NCBI GenBank assembly: GCA_003246205.1
Contig: QKBC01000004.1
Span: 62,001 to 126,000, forward strand
Direction of reading: 5' to 3'
DNA: 64,000 nucleotides
DNA from: Flavobacterium haoranii
GTDB lineage: Bacteria; Bacteroidota; Bacteroidia; Flavobacteriales; Flavobacteriaceae
Notes under the pieces: generated by a model
What the model was told of the DNA's origin: nothing
The model's input: only the letters and a program-made list of their open reading frames with translations
Databases searched by the model: none
Made by a program: the position numbers and the translations under genes
Part shown: positions 35,443-43,987 of the stretch, piece after piece
How the letters are laid out: each line of letters begins with the position of its first letter
Numbering within the stretch: the first letter of the stretch is position 1

Positions 35443-35470
35443 CATAAAAAAATATCGCTATGAGTTCATT
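35443..35470 (+). repeat. Direct repeat, left copy (AraC start region)
   Basis: CAT, a run of 7 A and then TATCGCTATGAGTTCATT, including the first codons of the AraC gene. It matches 38045-38071 except for one A in the run. Sequence outside the repeat on either side is unrelated between the two copies. Confidence 0.9.
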
Positions 35471-35489
35471 TATTAAAAATATAATTTGA
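35460..35489 (+). CDS. 9-codon leader ORF, remnant of the AraC start
   Basis: The left repeat keeps the regulator's ATG. The frame reads MSSFIKNII and stops at TGA 35487-35489. The first four residues equal the start of the AraC protein. The stop overlaps the TTG start of the T9SS gene (TTGA), an arrangement that favours translational coupling. Confidence 0.5.
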   Translation: MSSFIKNII

Positions 35490-37945
35490 AAAATATCAGC
35501 TATATCCTATTTGTATTTTTGCCTTATTGTGCAACAATTTTTGCGCAAGGAGAATCTAACATTTGGTATTTTGGTAGAGATGCAGGGCTTGATTTTAATT
35601 TTGATCCTCCAATTCCTCTTTTAAATTTACCAACAACTGGTTTTTTTTCATCTGAAGGTTGTTCAACTATAAGTGATAGTGAAGGAAATTTGTTGTTTTA
35701 TACTAGTGGTGAAAAAGTTTGGAACAAAGATTTTCAAATTATGTTTAACGGTGATAATTTAGCAGGGCATAATTCTTCATCGCAATCATCAGCTATTATC
35801 CCTTTTCCAGGAACCTATAATTATGCAGAAAATAGATTTGATAAATATTTTTTAGTGACTTTAGATGATTATGTCGTTGATGCTCCTATTTTAGAAGACA
35901 AAGGAGTAAGGTTTTCAGAAGTTGACATGACAATGGACAATAATCGTGGTGGGGTTACAACAAATAAAAATATTCATCTTTTTGGAACTACAACTACTGA
36001 AAAAGTTTGCGTAGTACCTCACAGTAATGGTTGTGACTATTGGGTAATTTGCAAAGTTGTTGACAGTAATGATTTTTATAGTTACCATATTTCAAGTAGC
36101 GGTTTTAATACCGTACCTATTGTAAGTACAACTACTAGTTTTTTTGTAGATGCCAGACCAGGGCAGATGAAAGTTTCGCCAAATCATAAACTTCTTTCCT
36201 ATGTTGTTCCTTCGAACAGTGCTTATACTGGTTTTTATGTTTTTAATTTTGATAATACTACAGGAATAATTACTGAAAAATTTGCTGATTTAAGTAGTGA
36301 TACTCAATATGGGACAGCTTTTTCACCAAATAGTAAAATCTTGTATAAAAGTGGCGGTTCTAAGGTTTATCAATATGATGTTTCAGTTGCTTCAAATGCA
36401 GATTTTGTTGCATCTAAAACAGTATTTACTTCTCCTTTAATTACAGGATTACTATCTATGCAACTAGGGCCTGATGGTAAAATTTATATAGGAAGACCTA
36501 TTATAGGTTCAATTCCAAATTATTTAAGTGTTATTAACAATCCCGATGTTTTAGGTATAGGATGTAATTATGTGCCTTTACAACAACATTTAGGAGGGCG
36601 TAGTTGTTTAGGAGGTTTACCAAATCAGTTAAATAATTTAATTCCCTATAATGACATTATTATTGAAAATGAAAATTGTAATAGTTTGGAATTAGCACTT
36701 GAAAACAACAATAATATTAACAGTTATAATTGGGGGTTAGCTTATGCAAATACTCCTGAAGTCTTGATTAGTTCATCAACAGAATCAAATCCTACTTTTC
36801 AATTTCCAATGCCCAATGAAGAATATATAATTACTTGTAGTTTAACTTCTGACTGTTATAGTAATACTTATCAACTATCTTTTTTTCATGATAGTTCAAA
36901 TTATACAGCACCAATTTTTGATCTTTTCAAAACATCTTATTGTCAAAACCAAATACCAGAAACTTTACCATCAACTTCAACTGATGAAATATCTGGGACT
37001 TGGTTACCTAATTCAATTGACACTTCAAACCTTGGCACTACTTCTTATACATTCACCCCTAATCAAGGACAGTGTGCTAATCCAATTACAATTGATATTA
37101 CAATAAACCCGGTTAGCAATATTAATTTTACTGATATTAGTATTTGTGAAGATGATATAGTTAGTTTCCCAAGTACTAATAATGTTAATGGGATTTGGAT
37201 TCCTGATAGTATTAGCAACATAAATAGTAATACATATACTTTTGTTCCAGATGATGAATGTATTACTCCAGCTCAATGGACAGTGACAGTAAACCAAAAC
37301 AATAGCATTACTTTTGAAGAGACGTTAGTGTGTCATGGAACCCCAATAACCTTCCCAAACACAAACGGAATTGGTGGAACATGGTATCCCACAAGTGTTA
37401 GTGATACTCAAAGTACTATTTATACTTTTACCCCGAATGATACCTGTAGTCAACCATCAACCTGGCAAGTTCTAATTATAGAAAACTTTACCAATTTAAA
37501 TATATCTACAAATAATAATACTTTAATCGCTAATGTTGATAATGCTAACGATTTCCTTTTGTATCAATTAGATAATGATAATTTTCAACAATCAAATGTT
37601 TTTGAAAACATAACCCCTGGCTGTCATACGATAAATGTTACTGATTTAAACGGTTGCAATACTATTTCATCTGCAGTTTTTATTTTTGATTATCCAAAAT
37701 TTTTTACTCCAAATAATGACGGATATAATGATTTTTGGAATATCTTTTTAGAAAATACAGATACTAATTTATGTATTTTTGATCGTTATGGAAAGTTCTT
37801 GAAAAAAATTCACCAAAATGAAATAGGTTGGGACGGGACATATAATGGAAAAAAACTCCCTTCTACAGATTATTGGTTTGTATTAGAATATGAAGAATGT
37901 GGCATTCAAAGAATATTTAAATCACATTTTAGTTTAATACGATAA
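35486..37945 (+). CDS. T9SS type B-sorted secreted protein with Ig-like repeats
   Basis: This 819-residue protein begins at a TTG, directly giving a good signal peptide (ISYILFVFLPYCATIFAQ). No nearer ATG is available. Residues ~22-400 resemble the N-terminal beta-propeller-like region of Bacteroidota surface proteins (NIWYFGRDAGLDFNF, EGCSTISDSEGNLLFYTSGE). Three tandem repeats of about 65 residues follow (GTWLPNSI..TYTFTP type). The C-terminal ~85 residues (FFTPNNDGYNDFW to FKSHFSLIR) form the gliding-motility-associated type B T9SS sorting domain. It is probably exported or bound to the cell surface. It is clearly more AT-rich than the hem genes around it and lies inside a direct-repeat-bounded insertion. 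Confidence 0.88.
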   Translation: MKNISYILFVFLPYCATIFAQGESNIWYFGRDAGLDFNFDPPIPLLNLPTTGFFSSEGCSTISDSEGNLLFYTSGEKVWNKDFQIMFNGDNLAGHNSSSQSSAIIPFPGTYNYAENRFDKYFLVTLDDYVVDAPILEDKGVRFSEVDMTMDNNRGGVTTNKNIHLFGTTTTEKVCVVPHSNGCDYWVICKVVDSNDFYSYHISSSGFNTVPIVSTTTSFFVDARPGQMKVSPNHKLLSYVVPSNSAYTGFYVFNFDNTTGIITEKFADLSSDTQYGTAFSPNSKILYKSGGSKVYQYDVSVASNADFVASKTVFTSPLITGLLSMQLGPDGKIYIGRPIIGSIPNYLSVINNPDVLGIGCNYVPLQQHLGGRSCLGGLPNQLNNLIPYNDIIIENENCNSLELALENNNNINSYNWGLAYANTPEVLISSSTESNPTFQFPMPNEEYIITCSLTSDCYSNTYQLSFFHDSSNYTAPIFDLFKTSYCQNQIPETLPSTSTDEISGTWLPNSIDTSNLGTTSYTFTPNQGQCANPITIDITINPVSNINFTDISICEDDIVSFPSTNNVNGIWIPDSISNINSNTYTFVPDDECITPAQWTVTVNQNNSITFEETLVCHGTPITFPNTNGIGGTWYPTSVSDTQSTIYTFTPNDTCSQPSTWQVLIIENFTNLNISTNNNTLIANVDNANDFLLYQLDNDNFQQSNVFENITPGCHTINVTDLNGCNTISSAVFIFDYPKFFTPNNDGYNDFWNIFLENTDTNLCIFDRYGKFLKKIHQNEIGWDGTYNGKKLPSTDYWFVLEYEECGIQRIFKSHFSLIR

Positions 37946-37951
37946 TATTTA

Positions 37952-38017
37952 AAAATAACAAATGAGCATTTTAGTTTTTCTTTGAGTTATTATAAACTAA
38001 AGCCTTTTGTTATTTTA
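37952..38017 (+). terminator. Large hairpin after the T9SS gene
   Basis: The outer stem AAAATAACAAA / TTTGTTATTTT encloses an inner TTTTAGTTT/AAACTAAA stem. It begins 6 bp after the stop codon. It could end the T9SS transcript and thus shield or limit the downstream AraC gene. Confidence 0.5.
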
Positions 38018-38044
38018 TAAATCAAAATAGTTTTAAAAAATAGA

Positions 38045-38071
38045 CATAAAAAATATCGCTATGAGTTCATT
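38045..38071 (+). repeat. Direct repeat, right copy (intact AraC start)
   Basis: CAT, a run of 6 A and TATCGCTATGAGTTCATT, spanning the real start codon of the AraC gene. It pairs with 35443-35470. Confidence 0.9.
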
Positions 38072-38924
38072 CGAAGAAATAAAAATAGAACCTGATCTAA
38101 CGATGTTGCGGTTTCAAAATGACACCGATTTTAAAGAGCATTTTGAAAAACAGGTAAAAATAGGATTCATTCAATTTCACTTTAATATAAAAGGAAAAGG
38201 AAAATTTATTTTCAACCAAGGCACTTATGCTTTAGACTTAAAAGAAGAAAAATCGCTATTACTCTATAACCCTCAAAAAGAACTGCCGTTGCACTTAGAA
38301 CTGGCACCGAAATCGTGGGCTATTTCCGTTTTAATTTCTATAAAGCGTTTCCATACTTTATTTTCATCTGATGCTGAAAAGATACCATTCTTAAGTTCTG
38401 ACAATTTAGAAAAAAAATATTATGGCGAAGAAGATATTAGCCCTTCGATGGCAATTGTTTTAAACCAAATCTTCAATTATAATCAAAACTCATCGCTCAA
38501 GAACTTGTATTTAAAAGGAAAATGTTATGAATTGATGAGTTTGTATTTTAACAGAAATGAAGATCCATCGGCTGAAAATTGCCCTTTTCTAATAGACGAA
38601 GAGAATGTTTTGAAAATCAAAAAAGCTAAAGAAATTGTCATTAATCGTCTGGCTGAACCGCCAGGGCTCCAAGAACTGGCAGATGAAGTGGGACTATCAT
38701 TAAAAAAGCTCAAAGTTGGTTTTAAACAAATTTACGGAGATAGTGTTTTTAACTTCTTATTTGATTACAAAATGGAAGTTGCCCGTAAAATGCTTGATTC
38801 CGGTTCTTATAACGTAAATGAAGTGGGATTAAAAGTTGGCTACAGCACATCGAGTCATTTTATTACTGCATTCAAGAAAAAATTCGGGGTAACCCCTAAA
38901 AAATATTTGTTAAATAAAATGTAA
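38061..38924 (+). CDS. AraC-family transcriptional regulator in the haem region
   Basis: This 287-residue regulator has an N-terminal cupin-like/effector part (1-180) of unknown ligand. The C-terminal double helix-turn-helix is typical of AraC proteins (LQELADEVGLSLKKLKVGFK, then NEVGLKVGYSTSSHFITAFKKKFGVTPKKYL). Position between hemA and hemH suggests it controls haem genes, but that is inference. The insertion upstream separates it from its probable original promoter next to hemA. It ends at a strong bidirectional terminator. Confidence 0.9.
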   Translation: MSSFEEIKIEPDLTMLRFQNDTDFKEHFEKQVKIGFIQFHFNIKGKGKFIFNQGTYALDLKEEKSLLLYNPQKELPLHLELAPKSWAISVLISIKRFHTLFSSDAEKIPFLSSDNLEKKYYGEEDISPSMAIVLNQIFNYNQNSSLKNLYLKGKCYELMSLYFNRNEDPSAENCPFLIDEENVLKIKKAKEIVINRLAEPPGLQELADEVGLSLKKLKVGFKQIYGDSVFNFLFDYKMEVARKMLDSGSYNVNEVGLKVGYSTSSHFITAFKKKFGVTPKKYLLNKM

Positions 38925-38930
38925 ATCAAT

Positions 38931-38963
38931 AAAAAAAGAGCACTTTAACAGTGCTCTTTTTTA
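38931..38963. terminator. Bidirectional terminator after the AraC gene
   Basis: The stem AAAAGAGCACT/AGTGCTCTTTT with a 5-nt loop has A and T runs on both sides. It lies between two convergent genes. Confidence 0.9.
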
Positions 38964-38989
38964 TAACCATATTATCAAAATTCTAGTTT

Positions 38990-39814
38990 TTAATTGAAGT
39001 AATAAGCAATAATTTGTAATTCATCGGCACCTACTCCAACATACATTTTAACAGCTCCTGTTCCGGATGTATCTCGAACGGCTAACTGCGCCACAAACAT
39101 AGGAGTATATGTTCCCGGTCCAAGGATTACAAAATCTGAAGCAGTATTTCTAAAATTCTGCCATTCTCCTTCTCTCAAATTATTATTATTATAAAACTGG
39201 CCATTAATAGCGATAACTCCTGCTTGTTCACTACAAGTGGAAGTTATACAAAGAGGCACTCCGTTAATCGGATTACCATAATAGTCGGTTACAACTGTTG
39301 GTCCTAAATAATTACCTTGTCTAAAATATATCCCTGTTTGAACAATTCTTGCTCTATAATCTTCAATTCTAGATCTATCTGTAGCATTTTTACCAATATT
39401 CCAACTCACTGAATAATTAACCTCAACGATTGCCGGTCGTGTTAATGTAAATGAAGTTGCTGTTCCTCCAACAGGAATACCTACTTCACTAAATCCTGAT
39501 CCTTCTCCTGTTTGATTAATCAATGAAGTAGGGTTTTGGACATCTTCTAAATAATTTTCCGAATCAAAGATAACGTCAACATTATCTGCCAACGTTCCTA
39601 AAACTAAATCGCCATTTGCATCAGCATATACTTTAGTTGTTAAACCTGTTCCTAAATTATTTGGATTATAAAACTGTCCCAAACCCTCTATTCGAATATT
39701 TGAGTCCGCTCCCGCTATGTGTAATTCTTCTTCCGGTGTATATGTTTTAATTCCCACTTGAGAATTAGCCATAAAAGCATTTAAAATAATATATATATAT
39801 GTAACTTTTTTCAT
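38990..39814 (-). CDS. Secreted paralogous protein 3 of 3 (VGIxTxxPEExLHIAG family)
   Basis: The signal peptide MKKVTYIYIILNAFMANSQ favours ATG 39814 over the track start 39826. The mature N-terminus VGIKTYTPEEELHIAGADSN and the segment IRIEGLGQFYNPNN..VYADANGDLVLGTL align with the two genes upstream. The rest is beta-rich and ends VGADELQIIAYYF. This N-terminal pattern is frequent in Bacteroidota surface proteins related to tail-fibre-like proteins. No sorting domain is visible. The function is unknown. It is last of a tandem three-gene set. Confidence 0.78.
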   Translation of the reverse strand: MKKVTYIYIILNAFMANSQVGIKTYTPEEELHIAGADSNIRIEGLGQFYNPNNLGTGLTTKVYADANGDLVLGTLADNVDVIFDSENYLEDVQNPTSLINQTGEGSGFSEVGIPVGGTATSFTLTRPAIVEVNYSVSWNIGKNATDRSRIEDYRARIVQTGIYFRQGNYLGPTVVTDYYGNPINGVPLCITSTCSEQAGVIAINGQFYNNNNLREGEWQNFRNTASDFVILGPGTYTPMFVAQLAVRDTSGTGAVKMYVGVGADELQIIAYYFN

Positions 39815-39826
39815 AACCTTAACCAT

Positions 39827-40615
39827 TTAGTTGTACACTCTAACCTTTAAATAATCACTTGCTCCTCCAAAACCAACGTATGTTTCAACATTTGGATTGT
39901 CTAATACTACTCCAAAGAAGTATAGTGCATGAGTCCCCGGCGGTAAAGAAGCAAAACCTTGCCCATTCATATAAGAATATCCTAAAGCCCCTCCCGCATC
40001 ACTACTATAAGACTGTCCATTAAAACCATACTTATTAGCATATTCAGCTGGTGACAATCCGTCATTATTAATATCTATACAAAAAAACGTTTGAATAACT
40101 CTTGTTTTAAAATCACTTATACTTGTTGGGGGAACTGTTGTCAAGTCAAGAGAAGACATCAAAAATGTCAGGCCATACTTAACTTCAATAGTACAATATT
40201 GAGGAGCTGTAAAAGGCACACTATAAATAAATTGCTCTGCATAAGTAACTCCGGAAGGGTTGTTTATCACTCTTCCAAGCTTATCATAAGGAGGAGCCAA
40301 CATCAAAAGATTATCAGGAACAAAGTTAGGTACATCAATCAGAAAATTTATCGGAAGTCCCATACCTAAACTATAGCTAGGAGGTGTTAAGGTTAAATTT
40401 CCTTTGTTATCTACATAAACAGGAGCTAGATCTACTCCGTTATTTAAAGGATTGTTAGCAGTGCTAAAGCTTTCTACTCTTATTGTATTAGGTCCTGCAA
40501 TATGTAAAGTTTCTTGCGGATTTTCAGTTCCTATACCGACATCTTGGGCATTACCCGTATAAAAGCTAAACATTACCCCTAACAGTAATATTTTTGAAAA
40601 ATAATTGTGTTTCAT
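39827..40615 (-). CDS. Secreted paralogous protein 2 of 3
   Basis: This 262-residue protein has a signal peptide (about 1-23, MFSFYTGNAQ). DVGIGTENPQETLHIAGPNT and IRVESF..NPLNNGVDLAPVYVDNKGNLTL match its neighbours. Its C-terminus VGFGGASDYLKVRVYN also aligns with protein 3. The central part has diverged strongly, as expected if the shared ends are structural and the middle varies. It starts 20 bp after the stop of protein 1 and runs almost into protein 3. Confidence 0.78.
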   Translation of the reverse strand: MKHNYFSKILLLGVMFSFYTGNAQDVGIGTENPQETLHIAGPNTIRVESFSTANNPLNNGVDLAPVYVDNKGNLTLTPPSYSLGMGLPINFLIDVPNFVPDNLLMLAPPYDKLGRVINNPSGVTYAEQFIYSVPFTAPQYCTIEVKYGLTFLMSSLDLTTVPPTSISDFKTRVIQTFFCIDINNDGLSPAEYANKYGFNGQSYSSDAGGALGYSYMNGQGFASLPPGTHALYFFGVVLDNPNVETYVGFGGASDYLKVRVYN

Positions 40616-40635
40616 AGTAAAGTAGTATTATAGGG

Positions 40636-41367
40636 TTAGTGCAATCTGAACAATAAAGAGTCATTACCTCGTGCAAACTTTACACAAGTTTCTTTTGCCG
40701 TAAAAGCTGTACTTGCTGTAATTCCTGACGAAACCTCACCAAAAAAGCGAATGATATAGCTGCCGGCTGCCGGCAAAGTAATGTAAGTTGTTGATGCGTT
40801 ATAGATCAAACCTGTTTTACTATCCAAAGATCCTCCTGTATAACATTTAGATGCGTGTCCGAACTGTCTGGTTAAACCATCCAGCATAAAATAGGTATTA
40901 ACCCTTCTTGCAGCTTTATCCGTTAAAACATCTTCTGCTAAATTTTCAAAAACTTCAAAACTAATACTGTATTTTACTTCTAACAAAGCTAAACTATTAG
41001 TATTGATTGTAAAGCTGAAAAGTTCGGCCATCTCAACTCCGTCTTCGTCACCAGAAGGCAAATAGACTATAGACTCGGGTAGTGTTTCGTGGTTTAAAGC
41101 ATCTGATCCTTCACTGTTATAAAGCGATCTGAACTCAAGTGTTAAGCTTCCTTGATCATCGACAAACAACGGATATGTATTAGTACCTCCTCCGTTATAC
41201 TCGTTATTCGTTTCATTTAAACCTTCAACACGAATAGTACCTGTTGGTGAACCCAGATGCAAAGCTTGCTCTGGCACCGTTTCATTAATGCCTACACCAC
41301 TCACTTGCGCATGCACACAAGTAAAACCAGTAAGGCAAATTACTGATAATAAGTAGTTTTTACTCAT
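40636..41367 (-). CDS. Secreted paralogous protein 1 of 3
   Basis: ATG 41367 is preferred because it begins a clean signal peptide (MSKNYLLSVICLTGFTCVHAQ). The track start 41415 adds 16 residues. The protein of 243 residues has VGINETVPEQALHLGSPTGT and IRVEGLNETNN..PLFVDDQGSLTL, homologous to the other two. It ends FARGNDSLLFRLH. Four Cys in the mature part distinguish it from its paralogues. It is first of the leftward tandem set, which interrupts the AraC-hemH interval. Confidence 0.76.
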   Translation of the reverse strand: MSKNYLLSVICLTGFTCVHAQVSGVGINETVPEQALHLGSPTGTIRVEGLNETNNEYNGGGTNTYPLFVDDQGSLTLEFRSLYNSEGSDALNHETLPESIVYLPSGDEDGVEMAELFSFTINTNSLALLEVKYSISFEVFENLAEDVLTDKAARRVNTYFMLDGLTRQFGHASKCYTGGSLDSKTGLIYNASTTYITLPAAGSYIIRFFGEVSSGITASTAFTAKETCVKFARGNDSLLFRLH

Positions 41368-41593
41368 AGAATTGGTTTTATGTATAGATTTGATTTTCAG
41401 CAATGAAGATATCATTTTTTTTTTAAAACGCGGTAACTTATTTTAACAAAAACCTAAAAAAATGTTGTACTTATGTTAATTGTTACAGAATTGTGTTAAA
41501 CAACAAAATTATGTTATGTGAGAAACATTTTTTTGTTAATTTAAGGGTGTTATTTTTAAATCTTAAAAAATTTAAATCCTAAAAATTTAGCCT

Positions 41594-41601
41594 TACATTT
41601 G
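41594..41601 (+). promoter_or_regulatory. -7 box just before hemH
   Basis: TACATTTG ends 9 bp before the hemH ATG, leaving a leader of only a few bases. It overlaps the TTG that the ORF track took as start. Confidence 0.45.
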
Positions 41602-41610
41602 AAGAAAAAA

Positions 41611-42630
41611 ATGAAAAAAGGAGTTTTATTGGTAAATTTAGGGTCGCCAGATAGTACTTCCGTCAAGGATGTAAAAAAATATCTGGATGAATTCTTAATG
41701 GATGAAAGAGTTATTGATGTTCCATATTTAGTAAGGGCTTTTTTAGTCAAAGGGATTATTTTAAATACAAGACCTAAAAAATCTGCTGAAGCTTACAAGA
41801 AAATATGGTGGGAAGAAGGTTCTCCGTTAATCGTTCTTTCGGAAAGATTACAAAATAAAATCCAAAAAAATGTCAGTGTTCCCGTTTCTTTAGCCATGCG
41901 TTATGGCAATCCTAGCATTGAAAAGGGATTACAAGAACTACACAATAAAGGAGTAGATGAAGTATTACTACTCCCTTTATACCCGCAGTTTGCCATGGCT
42001 ACTACCGAAACCATATTAGTCTTGGCTGAAAAAATTCGTAAAAAGAATTTTCCGAATATGGAATTTACAATTTTACCGGCTTTTTACAACCAAAAAGACT
42101 ATATAAGAGATTTATCTAACGCTATAAAGAGATCTCTTGAAAACTTTGATCAGGATTATTTATTATTTTCCTATCACGGTGTACCCGAACGCCATATTAG
42201 AAAATCAGATGTTACTCAATCGCATTGTAAAATAGATGGCACTTGCTGTAACACACCTTCAAAAGCGCATGAATTTTGTTATCGCCATCAATGCTATGAA
42301 ACAACTAAACAGGTTGCCGAATTCTTAGACTTAAAAGAAGGAACATATAGCACCTCTTTCCAATCTCGTTTAGGAAAAGATCCTTGGTTACAACCTTATA
42401 CAGATGCCACAATTGACGGACTGGCACAAAAAGGCACTAAAAATCTAGCTGTAGTAACACCAGCTTTCGTTTCTGACTGTTTAGAAACTTTAGAAGAAAT
42501 AGGAATGGAAGCTGCCCATAGTTTTAAAGAAAACGGAGGCGAAAACTTTTTAGCAATTCCATGTCTTAATGATAATGAAGATTGGGTAAAAACTTTAAGC
42601 CGATGGATTGACCAGTGGACTTTAGCATAA
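41611..42630 (+). CDS. hemH: Ferrochelatase
   Basis: HemH inserts Fe2+ into protoporphyrin IX (or coproporphyrin in other pathways). The protein has LLVNLGSPDSTSVKDVKKYL at the start, LPLYPQFAMATTETI, the catalytic-His region FSYHGVPERHIRK, and FVSDCLETLEEI. A Cys-rich stretch (KIDGTCCNTPSKAHEFCYRHQC) is conspicuous and may ligate metal or an Fe-S cluster. ATG 41611 (339 residues) replaces the TTG at 41599, which lies within the -7 box. It is the first gene of the hemH-MATE-hemJ-kinase-crotonase run. Confidence 0.96.
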   Translation: MKKGVLLVNLGSPDSTSVKDVKKYLDEFLMDERVIDVPYLVRAFLVKGIILNTRPKKSAEAYKKIWWEEGSPLIVLSERLQNKIQKNVSVPVSLAMRYGNPSIEKGLQELHNKGVDEVLLLPLYPQFAMATTETILVLAEKIRKKNFPNMEFTILPAFYNQKDYIRDLSNAIKRSLENFDQDYLLFSYHGVPERHIRKSDVTQSHCKIDGTCCNTPSKAHEFCYRHQCYETTKQVAEFLDLKEGTYSTSFQSRLGKDPWLQPYTDATIDGLAQKGTKNLAVVTPAFVSDCLETLEEIGMEAAHSFKENGGENFLAIPCLNDNEDWVKTLSRWIDQWTLA

Positions 42631-42646
42631 ATCAATTACATATTAA

Positions 42647-43984
42647 ATGGCAATAACTTCTGACGAATTAGGCGAATTAGATATCAAGAAACTCTTGTTG
42701 AAGCAATCCATTCCGGCATCAATAGGAATTTTATTTATGTCATTAAACATCTTAATTGACACAATCTTTGTTGGGCAATGGATAGGTTCTTTGGCTATTG
42801 CTGCCGTTTCTGTTGTTTTACCATTTACCTTTTTAATTTCATCTTTAGGAATGGCTATCGGTGTAGGCGGTAGCTCTATTATTTCCAGAGCTCTGGGCGC
42901 AAAAGAACCGGAAAAAGCTGAATTTACTTTTGGAAACCAAATTACAATGACACTTATATTGGCTTTGGTTTCAGTTGGTATTGGTTATTTCTTTTCTGAT
43001 AAAGTTTTAGTTTTATTCGGAGCCAATGGTGCCATTTTACAACCCGCTAGAGAATTTTATTTTCCTGTTTTACTCGGAGTTCCTTTTCTGGCACTTTGTA
43101 TGACCGGAAATACTGTTATACGGGCAGAAGGAAAACCTAAATTTGCTATGTATGCCATGTTAATTCCTGCTTTCGGCAATCTTTTATTAGACATTCTTTT
43201 TATAAAGGTTTGGGAAATGGGAATTTTCGGAGCAGCCTTGGCTACCTCTATTTCTTATTTTTTGTGCTTTATATTTATCCTTTGGTTTTTTATTACTAAA
43301 TCTGAAATCAGAATTTCTTTTGAACATCTTGTTTTAAAAGAAAAAATAGTACAAGAAATATCTTCTTTAGGTTTTGTCACTTTTGCTCGCCAAGGTGTGG
43401 TAAGTCTTTTAGCTATTATTATCAACACCACACTTTTTGTACATTCAGGAGAAGCCGGCGTTACTATTTATGGTATCATCAACCGAATGCTCATGTTTGC
43501 TTTGTTTCCTATTTTGGGAATTACCCAAGGTTTTTTACCTGTTGCAGGCTATAACTTTGGCGCCCAACAATTCAACAGAGTTAAACAATCCATTTATTAC
43601 TCTATAATCTCTGCTTCTGTTTTAGCTACCATAATATTCTTAGGTATTTTTATTTTTTCTGAGTCTATCATTCGAATATTTACGACAGATGAAGCAATTA
43701 TACATAGTTCTTCTGATGCTTTACGATGGGTTTTTGCGGTTACACCTATTATTGCTATCCAGTTAATTGGTGCTGCATACTTTCAAGCCATCGGTAAAGC
43801 TATTCCCGCTTTATTGTTGACTTTGACCAAACAAGGTTTTTTCTTAATCCCTTTAGTTTTAATTTTGCCGAAATATTTCGATACTTTTGGGGTATGGCTT
43901 GCTTTTCCGATATCTGATTTATTAGCAACCTTAGTGACCGGATATTTTCTACGAAAAGAAATTAAAGCTACTTTAAAAGAGTAA
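42647..43984 (+). CDS. MATE-family multidrug/metabolite efflux transporter
   Basis: This 445-residue inner-membrane protein has about twelve transmembrane segments in two MatE halves. The family patterns are SIPASIGILFMSLNILIDTIFVGQWIG at the start and GVVSLLAIIINTTLFVHSGEAGVTIYGI and PVAGYNFGAQ in the second half. These transporters use Na+ or H+ to expel drugs or metabolites. Placement between hemH and hemJ (16 bp and 3 bp gaps) raises the possibility that it exports porphyrin or another toxic intermediate, which is inference only. Confidence 0.9.
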   Translation: MAITSDELGELDIKKLLLKQSIPASIGILFMSLNILIDTIFVGQWIGSLAIAAVSVVLPFTFLISSLGMAIGVGGSSIISRALGAKEPEKAEFTFGNQITMTLILALVSVGIGYFFSDKVLVLFGANGAILQPAREFYFPVLLGVPFLALCMTGNTVIRAEGKPKFAMYAMLIPAFGNLLLDILFIKVWEMGIFGAALATSISYFLCFIFILWFFITKSEIRISFEHLVLKEKIVQEISSLGFVTFARQGVVSLLAIIINTTLFVHSGEAGVTIYGIINRMLMFALFPILGITQGFLPVAGYNFGAQQFNRVKQSIYYSIISASVLATIIFLGIFIFSESIIRIFTTDEAIIHSSSDALRWVFAVTPIIAIQLIGAAYFQAIGKAIPALLLTLTKQGFFLIPLVLILPKYFDTFGVWLAFPISDLLATLVTGYFLRKEIKATLKE

Positions 43985-43987
43985 AAA

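Noticed and set aside
35443-38071. Insertion sequence or integrated phage
   Set aside because: No transposase or integrase and no terminal inverted repeats were found within the direct-repeat-bounded segment. It is kept as an insertion of unknown mechanism.
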